A stretch of 19,331 nt of DNA from Thermoplasmata archaeon (GTDB lineage Archaea > Thermoplasmatota > Thermoplasmata > GCA-020350865), in contig CP070726.1 in assembly GCA_020350865.1 (NCBI GenBank), forward strand, positions 1,560,935 through 1,580,265, given 5' to 3'. Positions 1-6,154 of this stretch are shown piece by piece; the stretch's first letter is position 1; the number at the start of each line of letters is the position of its first letter. A model generated the notes under the pieces. It had not been told where the DNA came from, made no database searches, and saw nothing but the letters and a program-made list of their open reading frames with translations. The position numbers and the translations under genes are program-made.

Positions 1-2
1 CC

Positions 3-494
3 GACGGGGATGGCATTGTTGACGGAGATGAGGTGGATAAGGGCACCGACCCGTTGATACCCGACATATCCAAGGAACCTGAAAAATCGTTTCTTGAGCA
101 CTATTGGTGGATTTTCCTGATAATCGCACTCGTTGCAGTGGTTTTGTTATTATTCCTATTATCCAGGAGAAAGGGAGAGAAGATTACGAAAGAAGAAGAT
201 ATTCCTAAAGGAGGGGAAATTGCTAAAGAGGACGGTACTACCAAGGAGGAGGAAATTACGGGTGAGGATGAGATAACCAAAGAGGAGGAAATTACAGGTG
301 AGGATGAGATTACAGAAGGGGATGGGATTACCGAAGAGGAGGAGAGCACCCCAGAGGAAGAGGAACCCGAGGAACAACCATCGGAACCGGAAATAGCCGA
401 AGAAGCTGAAGAACCTTCTCCTGAGCCTCCCGCTACCCCAGAGATTCCCGAAAAACGGAGACCACCAAGGCCACCGCGGACCTTTAAGAAATAG
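3..494 (+). CDS. C-terminal part of a membrane-anchored surface protein with acidic cytoplasmic tail (5' truncated)
   Basis: The open frame enters from the left edge, so the start lies outside the window; a GTG at 33 is in frame but is not a credible start. The first codons read DGDGIVDGDEVDKGTD, an acidic DxDxDG-type calcium-binding repeat as in thrombospondin type 3 modules, so the missing part is probably an extracellular multidomain protein. A single hydrophobic segment follows (HYWWIFLIIALVAVVLLLFLL, bases about 99-161), then the stop-transfer residues SRRKGEK. The remaining roughly 110 residues are very rich in Glu, include a 12-residue unit repeated in tandem, and end in a basic, proline-rich tip (RRPPRPPRTFKK). 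I infer an outside-facing protein with a cytoplasmic acidic tail. The tail resembles no enzyme I know, and the function is unknown. Confidence 0.8.
   Translation, partial: DGDGIVDGDEVDKGTDPLIPDISKEPEKSFLEHYWWIFLIIALVAVVLLLFLLSRRKGEKITKEEDIPKGGEIAKEDGTTKEEEITGEDEITKEEEITGEDEITEGDGITEEEESTPEEEEPEEQPSEPEIAEEAEEPSPEPPATPEIPEKRRPPRPPRTFKK
240..311 (+). repeat. Two tandem 36-bp units encoding TKEEEITGEDEI
   Basis: Bases 240-275 and 276-311 encode the same 12 residues, TKEEEITGEDEI, with a few silent changes. Decayed copies flank them (KEEDIPKGGEIAKEDG before, TEGDGITEEEE after). The unit builds the acidic cytoplasmic tail of the surface protein. The silent differences indicate that this is not a fresh duplication. 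Confidence 0.75.
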
Positions 495-522
495 TCTCCT
501 CTCATATTTGGATAGGGAGACT
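493..522 (+). terminator. Stem-loop at the stop codon of the surface protein gene
   Basis: AGTCTCC (493-499) pairs perfectly with GGAGACT (516-522) around a 16-base loop, and the stem includes the last two bases of the TAG stop. No T-tract follows directly, so it may be an mRNA 3' hairpin and not a true terminator. Confidence 0.35.
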
Positions 523-605
523 GGATCTACGCCACCCAGGAACGAACATGGGAAGTCCCTCTCTAGCCCTGACTAACCCTTACAAAATCCCCCTTGCCTT
601 CGAGG

Positions 606-614
606 TTATATTTA
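606..614 (+). promoter_or_regulatory. TATA box of the glycosyltransferase gene
   Basis: TTATATTTA lies about 40 bases before the ATG at 652. Archaeal transcription starts about 25 bases after the box, which gives a short 5' leader of around 15 bases. A G-rich stretch at 640-645 could act as a weak ribosome binding site. Confidence 0.55.
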
Positions 615-651
615 TTTACATTGGGCCGCATTACCCCACGGGGGCGAGAGT

Positions 652-1800
652 ATGAGAGTGGCCATGATGACTTATCAGACACGGCCCAGAGGGGGGGTCG
701 TGCACGCCTCGAAACTGGCCGAGGCGCTCGCCAAACAGGGCGTGAATGTGGAGCTCTTTTCGCTGTTCAACCTTAAGCAGAAGAAGAAAAAAGAGGAAGT
801 CCGGTTCCACCGGCCCCTTTCGGTTCCCAGCTACATCTACGGCTTTGACCCCAAGTCTAACAATGCGGTTAAACTGACGAATCAGATGATCGGCCTGTAC
901 GTGAAGAACCTGCCCAAGGACTTCGACATCTACCACACACACGACTGCATAGGCGGCAACGCATTGTTCAAGTTGAGGGATAAATGGAATCTTCCCGCTC
1001 CCACCGTAAGAACCATTCACCACATCGATTCCTTCAGTATTAACAAACTCAATGAAATCCAGGAAAGGGGGATTCTCGCCTGCGACCAGAAGATGGTGGT
1101 TTCAAAATACTGGCAGCGTCAGTTGAAGACCGATTACGGCATCAAGTCATACCTCACGTACAACGGCATAGAACTGAAGGTCTTTAACCTGAAGGTGAAG
1201 GGAAAGAAGGTCAGGGAAAAGCACGAGCTCGGTGATGGCCCTCTCGTACTGTTTGTGGGGGGGACGGAGCCCAGAAAGGGCCTTGAATACCTGCTTTATG
1301 CAATGGAGCTGATTAAAAAAGATATACCCGATGCAAAGCTTTTGGCTGTGGGAAAGGAGGCCTTCAGCAGCAGCCGGGGTGAAAGAACGTTCTTCAATAT
1401 CCTCATCAAACGACTGGGCATAAGGGACTCTGTGAAATTCGCATACGACATCGAAGAGAGCGAACTGCCCAAATACTATGCAGCCTGCGATGTCTTTGCC
1501 CTGCCCTCGAGGATGGAGGGCTGGGGTTTATCGTTGATGGAGGCCATGGCATGCGGCAAACCCGTGGTGGCCACCAAGGTGGGAGGCATACCGGAGCTCG
1601 TGAAGAACAAGGAGAACGGATACCTCGTCAGACCCGGCGATGCCTCCGCCCTGGCAAAGAAGATCGTATATCTTCTGAAACACGAGGATGAGGCCAAAGA
1701 GATGGGCAGGGACGGGAGAAAGAAGGTGCGGACCTATTCATGGGACAAGACCGCAAAGAAGGTGAAGGGGATCTACGAGAGGATCTTGAAGGCTAGTTAA
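652..1800 (+). CDS. Glycosyltransferase, GT-B fold, GT4 type (resembles MSMEG_0565 family)
   Basis: A 382-residue retaining-type glycosyltransferase, probably cytoplasmic or membrane-associated, transferring a sugar from a nucleotide-sugar donor; donor and acceptor cannot be read from the sequence. The N-terminal acceptor half starts MRVAMMTYQTRPRGGVVHAS and contains HTHDCIGGNAL (95-105) and RTIHHIDSF (120-128). The C-terminal donor half has FVGGTEPRKG (201-210) with the phosphate-binding Arg-Lys, the EX7E motif with Glu289 and Glu297, and the VVATKVGGIPELV segment typical of GT4. From memory, the PRGGVVH, DCI..NAL and RT(V/I)HH segments match the MSMEG_0565 family (TIGR04047) best. It is a single-gene unit with its own TATA box, converging on the tRNA/ribosomal-protein operon. 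Sure of the superfamily, moderately sure of the subfamily. Confidence 0.9.
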   Translation: MRVAMMTYQTRPRGGVVHASKLAEALAKQGVNVELFSLFNLKQKKKKEEVRFHRPLSVPSYIYGFDPKSNNAVKLTNQMIGLYVKNLPKDFDIYHTHDCIGGNALFKLRDKWNLPAPTVRTIHHIDSFSINKLNEIQERGILACDQKMVVSKYWQRQLKTDYGIKSYLTYNGIELKVFNLKVKGKKVREKHELGDGPLVLFVGGTEPRKGLEYLLYAMELIKKDIPDAKLLAVGKEAFSSSRGERTFFNILIKRLGIRDSVKFAYDIEESELPKYYAACDVFALPSRMEGWGLSLMEAMACGKPVVATKVGGIPELVKNKENGYLVRPGDASALAKKIVYLLKHEDEAKEMGRDGRKKVRTYSWDKTAKKVKGIYERILKAS

Positions 1801-1851
1801 TCAATTTACCAGAAATAGAAATATTAAAAGAGAGAAGCGGGCCTGCCGGGA

Positions 1852-1871
1852 TTTTCATGCACGCAGTGCAA
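1852..1871 (-). other. tRNA intron 3 (20 nt, T loop, position 59/60)
   Basis: A complete bulge-helix-bulge: outer helix TCGGG/CCCGG (the T stem), central helix TTCA (1877-1874) with TGAA (1857-1854), AAT bulges on both sides, and inner helix TGCAC/GTGCA with a 3-base loop. Cleavage restores the standard T loop TTCAAAT. Confidence 0.9.
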
Positions 1872-1892
1872 TTTGAACCCGAGTTTAGGGCT

Positions 1893-1913
1893 CACCCCAT
1901 CCGGGAATGGATG
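1893..1913 (-). other. tRNA intron 2 (21 nt, canonical position 37/38)
   Basis: A complete bulge-helix-bulge: outer helix GGGGC/GCCCT (the anticodon stem), central 4-bp helix CTCC (1919-1916) with GGGG (1898-1895), 5' bulge GGC, inner helix ATCC/GGAT closed by a 6-base loop, and 3' bulge TGA. Cleavage gives the loop CTCCGGA and thus anticodon CCG. Confidence 0.92.
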
Positions 1914-1935
1914 CCGGAGGCCCCAGTGATATCCA

Positions 1936-1964
1936 TTGTAGTCAGGGCGACTTTACACCCCGAT
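1936..1964 (-). other. tRNA intron 1 (29 nt, D loop)
   Basis: Central helix GTAG (1970-1967) with CTAC (1941-1938); 5' bulge CAA (1966-1964); inner helix TCGGGG (1963-1958) with CCCTGA (1947-1942); 3' bulge AAT (1937-1935). Cutting between the second and third bulge bases joins AGCA to TGGATA, a normal D loop. The outer helix is missing (only one G-T pair), so this is a relaxed motif. The CAAT repeat at both ends leaves a small ambiguity in the exact ends. Confidence 0.8.
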
Positions 1965-1989
1965 TGCTACACTACAGGCCCAAAAGAAG

Positions 1990-2220
1990 CTACTCTTCGA
2001 AGAGGCTGGGCGCTCCAGTATCAGGTACGGCCGGCTTCTTGGTCTCCACCGTCTCCTTCTTGGGCTTCTCCTTCTTTTTGAACTCCGTGTAACCGCAGCT
2101 TCCGCATGAAATCCTGTCCTTGTGCTCCGCCAGGAAGACGCCGTCTCCGCACTTGGGGCAGGTCCTCTTCTTTCTTATGAGATTGCCGTCCGATACCTCG
2201 TAATACTGAATCTTGGACAT
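1990..2220 (-). CDS. rps27ae: Small ribosomal subunit protein eS31 (S27ae)
   Basis: A 76-residue zinc-ribbon protein of the small ribosomal subunit, in the archaeal form that lacks the ubiquitin fusion found in eukaryotes. The ribbon uses CPKCG (residues about 21-25) and CGSCG (39-43), with the family-typical start [25 protein letters not shown]. The tail of about 28 residues is Lys/Glu-rich, then Pro-rich ([16 protein letters not shown]), longer than in many archaeal homologues. The start is supported by the ribosome binding site GGGTGAT, which includes the TGA stop of rps24e, so translation is probably coupled. It is the last protein gene of the cluster, and a tRNA gene begins 8 bases after its stop. 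Confidence 0.95.
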   Translation of the reverse strand: MSKIQYYEVSDGNLIRKKRTCPKCGDGVFLAEHKDRISCGSCGYTEFKKKEKPKKETVETKKPAVPDTGAPSLFEE

Positions 2221-2226
2221 CTGTAA

Positions 2227-2550
2227 TCACCCTTTCTTGCCCTCTTCCTCCTTCTTTTCCTTTTTTTCCTCCAGCAGGTTATTTCTCTTGAGCACCGCCT
2301 TCGTTTCCACCTCTTGGGCGTCTTTCTTCTTCTTGTAGACCTTCGCATAACCCACTGTTTCGGGTTTTCCGAACTCCGAGTTCATGCGATCGATTACTAT
2401 TCTGTCCTTTGGGACCTTGAGCTCCTCGGCAATCCCATCCCGAACGTCCTTCCGGTTCGGTGTGACCTCCGCAGGATGGGTCACCTTAAAATTGACTTCC
2501 ATTCTTTCGAGAAGGGGGTTTTCCTTCTTCGAGATGATCTCTATCTCCAT
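2227..2550 (-). CDS. rps24e: Small ribosomal subunit protein eS24 (S24e)
   Basis: A 107-residue ribosomal protein of the small subunit. MEIEIISKKENPLLERMEV followed by a VTPNRKDVRDGIAEELKVPKDRIVIDRM-type core is the S24e signature, as is YAKVYKKKKDAQEVE. The C-terminus is a Lys/Glu-rich tail of about 25 residues. I chose the ATG at 2550 because family members start with MEI-; an ATG at 2571 would add seven residues (MNTGLDC) with no family support, but it overlaps the upstream stop as ATGA and could be used by coupled translation. It lies between the dephospho-CoA kinase and rps27ae, 6 bases before the latter. Confidence 0.93.
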   Translation of the reverse strand: MEIEIISKKENPLLERMEVNFKVTHPAEVTPNRKDVRDGIAEELKVPKDRIVIDRMNSEFGKPETVGYAKVYKKKKDAQEVETKAVLKRNNLLEEKKEKKEEEGKKG

Positions 2551-2567
2551 GCAATCAAGCCCCGTAT

Positions 2568-3119
2568 TCATATCATCTTGTCAAGCACGTCTTTGACCTT
2601 CATCTTCACTTCGGAATCTGCAAACACCACCACGAGCCCCACATCGGGGAGGCCGTACACCACAGCCGTACCTTCAGGTGCCAGCCAGATGCAGGGCAGG
2701 GCGGCAAGGTCCTCCTCACCGAGAACCTCGATTCTCACGGGAGCAGGGGACTTATAGGCCCTCAATACAGCGTCCCAGAGCTCCCTGGTTATTTCCCCTG
2801 CAGGGTTGTTCACATTAATAACTATTTGCCCGATTTTTTGTATCTCCTCCCTCATCTGGGCAACCTCGCCCCTTCTTGTCTGAAAGTCCACACAGGCGAT
2901 ATCCGGAACCACATCCATTCTGTAAAGTGTCAGGGAGCACAGATCGCCGACGGTCACCACTTTATCAAAATTTTTAATGATATTCAAAAGCTTAGATTCG
3001 CTCACCACCTTTCCCAGCGGCACCTTGAGCTCGTCTCTCAGTTCGTCTGGCAGCAAAAGCCGCGCCGAAAATGAAAAGAAATCCTTATCTGACCTTGAGG
3101 GCGTATTTTCCATTGGCAT
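2568..3119 (-). CDS. GTP-dependent dephospho-CoA kinase (DUF359 family)
   Basis: A 183-residue protein matching the archaeal DUF359 family, shown in Thermococcus to phosphorylate dephospho-CoA with GTP as the last step of coenzyme A synthesis. It is unrelated to bacterial CoaE. Typical segments are LPDELRDELKVPLG (23-36), VVTVGDLCSLTL (about 54-65), DIACVDFQTRRGE and the NNPAGEIT segment of the active-site region. The ATG at 3119 overlaps the end of spt4 by 35 bases and gives about 20 residues before the conserved start, so a later start is possible; no strong ribosome binding site decides between them. The cluster position beside spt4 and rps24e is conserved in many archaea and supports the assignment. 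Confidence 0.9.
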   Translation of the reverse strand: MPMENTPSRSDKDFFSFSARLLLPDELRDELKVPLGKVVSESKLLNIIKNFDKVVTVGDLCSLTLYRMDVVPDIACVDFQTRRGEVAQMREEIQKIGQIVINVNNPAGEITRELWDAVLRAYKSPAPVRIEVLGEEDLAALPCIWLAPEGTAVVYGLPDVGLVVVFADSEVKMKVKDVLDKMI

Positions 3120-3270
3120 TGATACCCACTTTCTTGGCTATCTCGGAACGCTGATGATTGACCATGATCAGATAACCCTGCCATTCCCGGGAGGTCTTCT
3201 CCCCGCATATAGGGCATTTGTCCTCTTCTGTTATGATCCTGCATGTTTTGCAGGCCTTAATCGTCTTCAT
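3085..3270 (-). CDS. spt4: Transcription elongation factor Spt4 (formerly RpoE'')
   Basis: A 61-residue zinc protein that pairs with Spt5 and rides on RNA polymerase to keep it processive. CKTC (7-10) and CPIC (19-22) bind the zinc, and REWQGYLIMVNHQRSEIAKKVGI is the Spt5-contacting part conserved in archaeal Spt4. Length is normal for the family. The start has a strong ribosome binding site, GAGGTTGATG, overlapping the end of rpo7, whose stop is 18 bases upstream. It is in the standard archaeal order rpo7-spt4. Confidence 0.96.
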   Translation of the reverse strand: MKTIKACKTCRIITEEDKCPICGEKTSREWQGYLIMVNHQRSEIAKKVGINANGKYALKVR

Positions 3271-3288
3271 GTCATCAACCTCTTACCT

Positions 3289-3900
3289 TCAACCGCTCTT
3301 CTTCTTCTTGCCCTTCTTGCCCTTTTTCTTCTTCTCGACCTTTTTGGGTGCCTGGCCTTTAATGTCCTCATCGATCCATTCGAACTTGCCCAGAGACGGC
3401 TGCCTCATGGTGAGGCCGATTTTGCTTTCCCTCGGACTGCGCTCGTTTATGCTCACGGCCACCACCCTCGCCCTAACATCGTCCCCCACCTTGAGATCAC
3501 GGCGCGTGTCCTTGCCAAGAAGCCTTGAATTGGCAACATCCACATCTATGCGGTCATCCATGATCTGGCTGATATGCAACAGTCCATCCAAGGGGCCGAA
3601 ACGGACAAAGGCGCCGTACTTCAGCATCTCGCAAACGGTTCCGTGCACTATCTCCTGCATATCGGCATAGAACTCCAAGGCATCGTATCTTACCCCTTGG
3701 TACACAGCGCCGTCACCGTGGACTATCCTTCCCTCCCCCACCCTCTGGATGTTCGAGGCGAGAACAGTGAATCCCCCGTTTTTCGTGATCTTGCCCTCGA
3801 AATTCTGATGGGTCAGGCGCTCGATCACCTCGTCTATTTTCTCTGTGAGCTGTTCAGGTGGTATTCTCACGACCTCTTCTTTCGTTATTATTTGATACAT
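3289..3900 (-). CDS. rpo7: DNA-directed RNA polymerase subunit Rpo7 (RpoE')
   Basis: Stalk subunit of archaeal RNA polymerase, partner of Rpo4 and equivalent to eukaryotic Rpb7; it binds emerging RNA and helps promoter opening. The N-terminal tip domain starts MYQIITKEEVVRIPPEQL. An S1/OB domain follows (EIVHGTVCEMLKYGAFVRFG, then GLLHISQIMDD) with the glycine pattern of RNA-binding OB folds. The C-terminus is a very basic tail of about 25 residues (KKVEKKKKGKKGKKKKSG), longer than in many homologues and likely nucleic-acid binding. I chose the ATG at 3900 because the family starts with MY-; an in-frame TTG at 3909 adds only three residues. It follows hppA by 49 bases. Confidence 0.95.
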   Translation of the reverse strand: MYQIITKEEVVRIPPEQLTEKIDEVIERLTHQNFEGKITKNGGFTVLASNIQRVGEGRIVHGDGAVYQGVRYDALEFYADMQEIVHGTVCEMLKYGAFVRFGPLDGLLHISQIMDDRIDVDVANSRLLGKDTRRDLKVGDDVRARVVAVSINERSPRESKIGLTMRQPSLGKFEWIDEDIKGQAPKKVEKKKKGKKGKKKKSG

Positions 3901-3949
3901 ATTAATCAACTGCCTATAGATTCAATCAAACCAATTCTTTTTCTTTACC

Positions 3950-5989
3950 TCAACCAACGATGGTCCACTGCACTATGAAAGTGGCAAAGACCAACGATAC
4001 GATGGACATGAGCTTGAGGAGTATGTTGAGCGACGGTCCCGATGTGTCCTTGAACGGGTCCCCCACTGTGTCTCCGACCACGGCGGCCTTGTGCGGCATG
4101 GACCCCTTACCTCCATAATGTCCTGCCTCGATATATTTTTTGGCATTGTCCCATGCCCCACCTGCATTGGCCATCATCACTGCCATCAGGAAACCGGTGA
4201 CCAACGCACCGACAAGCAGACCGCCAAGGGCCAGGGGGCCCAGAAGAAGGCCCACAACCACGGGCACCACCACCGCAGTGAGACCGGGCAGAATCATCTC
4301 CCTTTGGGCCGATTTGGTACTTATATCAACACAGGTTGTGTAATCCGGATCGGCCTTGCCTTCTATTAGGCCGGGGATCTGCCTGAACTGCCTCCTCACC
4401 TCCTCAACTATCTCGGATGCGGCCCTGCCCACGGCCTGCATGGACATGGCGCAGAATATGAATGGCAGCATCCCCCCGATAAACAGACCGACTATGACAC
4501 CTGGATTGGTCAGTGAAATATCGGTAATACCTGCTGCATCCATATACGCTACTGTCAATCCCAAGGCCGTCAAGGCCGCTGAGCCTATGGCAAAGCCCTT
4601 ACCGGTAGCAGCCGTGGTGTTGCCCAGGGCGTCCAGGGCATCCGTTCTCTTTCGTACCTTTTTGTCCATATGCGCCATTTCTGCGATGCCCCCTGCATTG
4701 TCTGCCACCGGTCCATAGGCATCCGTTGCCAGGGTGATGCCCAGTGTGGAAAGCATGCCAACAGCCGAGATGGCTATGCCGTACAGACCTGCAAAGAAAT
4801 AGGCCAGAATGATTGCGGCTCCCACGGTGATCATGGGGAACATGGTGCTCTTCATGCCCACGGAAAGTCCGTTTATGATGGTGGGGCCCGCCCCGGTCAC
4901 CGAGGATTCGGCCAGCTCCCTTGTGGGGGAGTATGTATCCGATGTGTAGTACTCGGTGCTGATCCCGATTATTATACCTGCCACAAGGCCTGATAGGATG
5001 GCCCCGAAAACGGCAATATATTCGGCACCCAGAATAACAAACACAGCAAGCAGCGAAAGGCCGGTTACGAGAATTGCGCTCAGGTAGATGCCTTTTCTTA
5101 GAGCCAAAAGAAGCTCCCTCTGCTCGGCCCTCTCCCCGGTCCGAACAAAGAATGTGCCGATGATGGATGAGAATATGCCAACACCGGCGATGACCATGGG
5201 GAGAAGCAGGGCAGCCATGGGCAGGTCTCCGCGGTGGAATGCCACATATCCCAGGGCCATGCTGGCGATGATGGAGCCCACATAGGATTCGTACAGGTCG
5301 GCACCCATGCCGGCCACGTCACCCACATTGTCTCCCACGTTATCCGCGATTGTGGCGGGATTTCTCGGGTCGTCCTCGGGAATACCGGCCTCCACCTTGC
5401 CCACAAGATCGGCACCGACATCCGCGGCCTTTGTGAATATGCCGCCGCCCACCCTGGCAAACAGTGCAATGGAGCTTGCACCCAGGCCGAAGCCCGCGAT
5501 GACCGTGGTGAGTGTTCCGAGATCGTCTGCAAGCACACCTGATAGGAAGATGTACATCACCGAAAGACCCAGAAGGCCCAGGCCCACCACGGAAAGGCCC
5601 ATGACAGCACCGCTGGAAAAGGCGATTCTAAGGCCCTTGTTCAGACCCTGCCTCGCCCCTTCAGCCGTTCTCACGTTGGCCTTAGTTGCGATGTTCAGGC
5701 CGATGAAACCCGCAAAGGCTGACAGTGCAGCCCCCAGGACGAAGGCGATGGTGGTGAGTGGGCCGATGAACAGTGTCAGGGCCAATATCATGACGATCAT
5801 GAAGTATACGATGGCCAGGTACTGCCTTTTCAGGTATGTCATGGCTCCGCTTCGCGTGGCGTCCGATATCTTCCGCATCTCCTCGGAACCGGTATCGGCC
5901 CTGAGAATTCTTTTGGTGAGAAACAATGCGAACATCAGGGCGAACAATGCCGCGAGCAGTGAAAACATAATAAGTGATCCACCAATCAT
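3950..5989 (-). CDS. hppA: Membrane-bound pyrophosphatase, K+-dependent type, predicted Na+-pumping
   Basis: A 679-residue integral membrane enzyme that hydrolyses pyrophosphate and pumps Na+ and/or H+ out of the cytoplasm. The substrate loop GGGIFTKAADVGADLVGKVE is at 181-200, followed by EDDPRNPATIADNVGDNVGD. The second loop, DTVGDPFKDTSGPSLNILLK, is near the C-terminus. Length and the alternating hydrophobic segments fit the 16-helix family. In GNTTAATGKG (456-465), Ala460 and Gly463 are those of K+-dependent enzymes (K+-independent ones have Lys and Thr). Glu234 in GADLYESYVGS sits where Na+-pumping enzymes keep their gate glutamate, so I predict Na+ or mixed Na+/H+ transport. The ATG at 5989 is used; an ATG at 5968, preceded by GGTGGATCA, is a real alternative. 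Gene 49 bases upstream of rpo7. Confidence 0.96.
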   Translation of the reverse strand: MIGGSLIMFSLLAALFALMFALFLTKRILRADTGSEEMRKISDATRSGAMTYLKRQYLAIVYFMIVMILALTLFIGPLTTIAFVLGAALSAFAGFIGLNIATKANVRTAEGARQGLNKGLRIAFSSGAVMGLSVVGLGLLGLSVMYIFLSGVLADDLGTLTTVIAGFGLGASSIALFARVGGGIFTKAADVGADLVGKVEAGIPEDDPRNPATIADNVGDNVGDVAGMGADLYESYVGSIIASMALGYVAFHRGDLPMAALLLPMVIAGVGIFSSIIGTFFVRTGERAEQRELLLALRKGIYLSAILVTGLSLLAVFVILGAEYIAVFGAILSGLVAGIIIGISTEYYTSDTYSPTRELAESSVTGAGPTIINGLSVGMKSTMFPMITVGAAIILAYFFAGLYGIAISAVGMLSTLGITLATDAYGPVADNAGGIAEMAHMDKKVRKRTDALDALGNTTAATGKGFAIGSAALTALGLTVAYMDAAGITDISLTNPGVIVGLFIGGMLPFIFCAMSMQAVGRAASEIVEEVRRQFRQIPGLIEGKADPDYTTCVDISTKSAQREMILPGLTAVVVPVVVGLLLGPLALGGLLVGALVTGFLMAVMMANAGGAWDNAKKYIEAGHYGGKGSMPHKAAVVGDTVGDPFKDTSGPSLNILLKLMSIVSLVFATFIVQWTIVG

Positions 5990-6013
5990 ACTATTTCCCC
6001 ATTTTTTTGCTCA

Positions 6014-6024
6014 TTTTTAATAAT
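6014..6024 (-). promoter_or_regulatory. Probable TATA box of hppA
   Basis: On the minus strand ATTATTAAAAA is centred about 30 bases before the ATG at 5989, which would give a nearly leaderless transcript. A second AT-rich box (TTTTATAAA around 6066-6074) lies further upstream. Confidence 0.4.
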
Positions 6025-6088
6025 TTCGAGGCAGTATATTGTATTTTCTATTTATCATTTTGGGTTTATAAAATAGGGTATTTTTCAG

Positions 6089-6113
6089 GGGAAAACAAGG
6101 GTTTTAACCTTTC
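6089..6113 (-). terminator. Possible terminator after the zinc-ribbon gene
   Basis: Downstream of the stop at 6155 on the minus strand, GGTT and AACC form a small palindrome, soon followed by TTGTTTT. The stem is short, so this is a weak call. The stretch 5990-6154 otherwise holds only the hppA promoter region. Confidence 0.3.
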
Positions 6114-6154
6114 TTTGGGAAGATATGTTTCCTGCGGGTAAACGGACTGCAATA

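Larger units (their letters stand above)
1838..1981 (-). tRNA. tRNA-Arg (anticodon CCG) with three introns
   Basis: This gene lies in the otherwise unexplained gap after rps27ae. Read on the minus strand from 1981, the acceptor GGGCCTG (1981-1975) pairs perfectly with CAGGCCC (1845-1839). Exons are 1981-1965, 1935-1914, 1892-1872 and 1851-1838. After removal of introns 1936-1964, 1893-1913 and 1852-1871 the product is 74 nt: D arm GTGTAGCATGGATATCAC, anticodon stem GGGGC/GCCCT with loop CTCCGGA (anticodon CCG at 1917-1915), T stem TCGGG/CCCGG with loop TTCAAAT, and discriminator G73. A20 in the D loop (GGATA) is the known arginine identity base. CCA is not encoded. Three introns in one tRNA would defeat a simple scan. 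The 5' end is 8 bases after the rps27ae stop with no promoter between, so co-transcription is likely. Odd points are the T13xT22 mismatch and a 4-base variable loop. Confidence 0.92.

Noticed and set aside
101..505. Antisense serine-rich open frame opposite the acidic tail
   Set aside because: It is the mirror of Glu-rich codons (GAG/GAA read as CTC/TTC and TCC), with no start signal.
1857..2081. Open frames on the plus strand (1857-2081, 1907-2092)
   Set aside because: They run antisense through the tRNA-Arg gene and the end of rps27ae, have no ribosome binding site and resemble no family.
5307..6020. 237-codon open frame antisense to hppA
   Set aside because: Composition is that of a shadow frame of a GC-biased gene (Ala/Pro/Arg/Met-rich, no domain).
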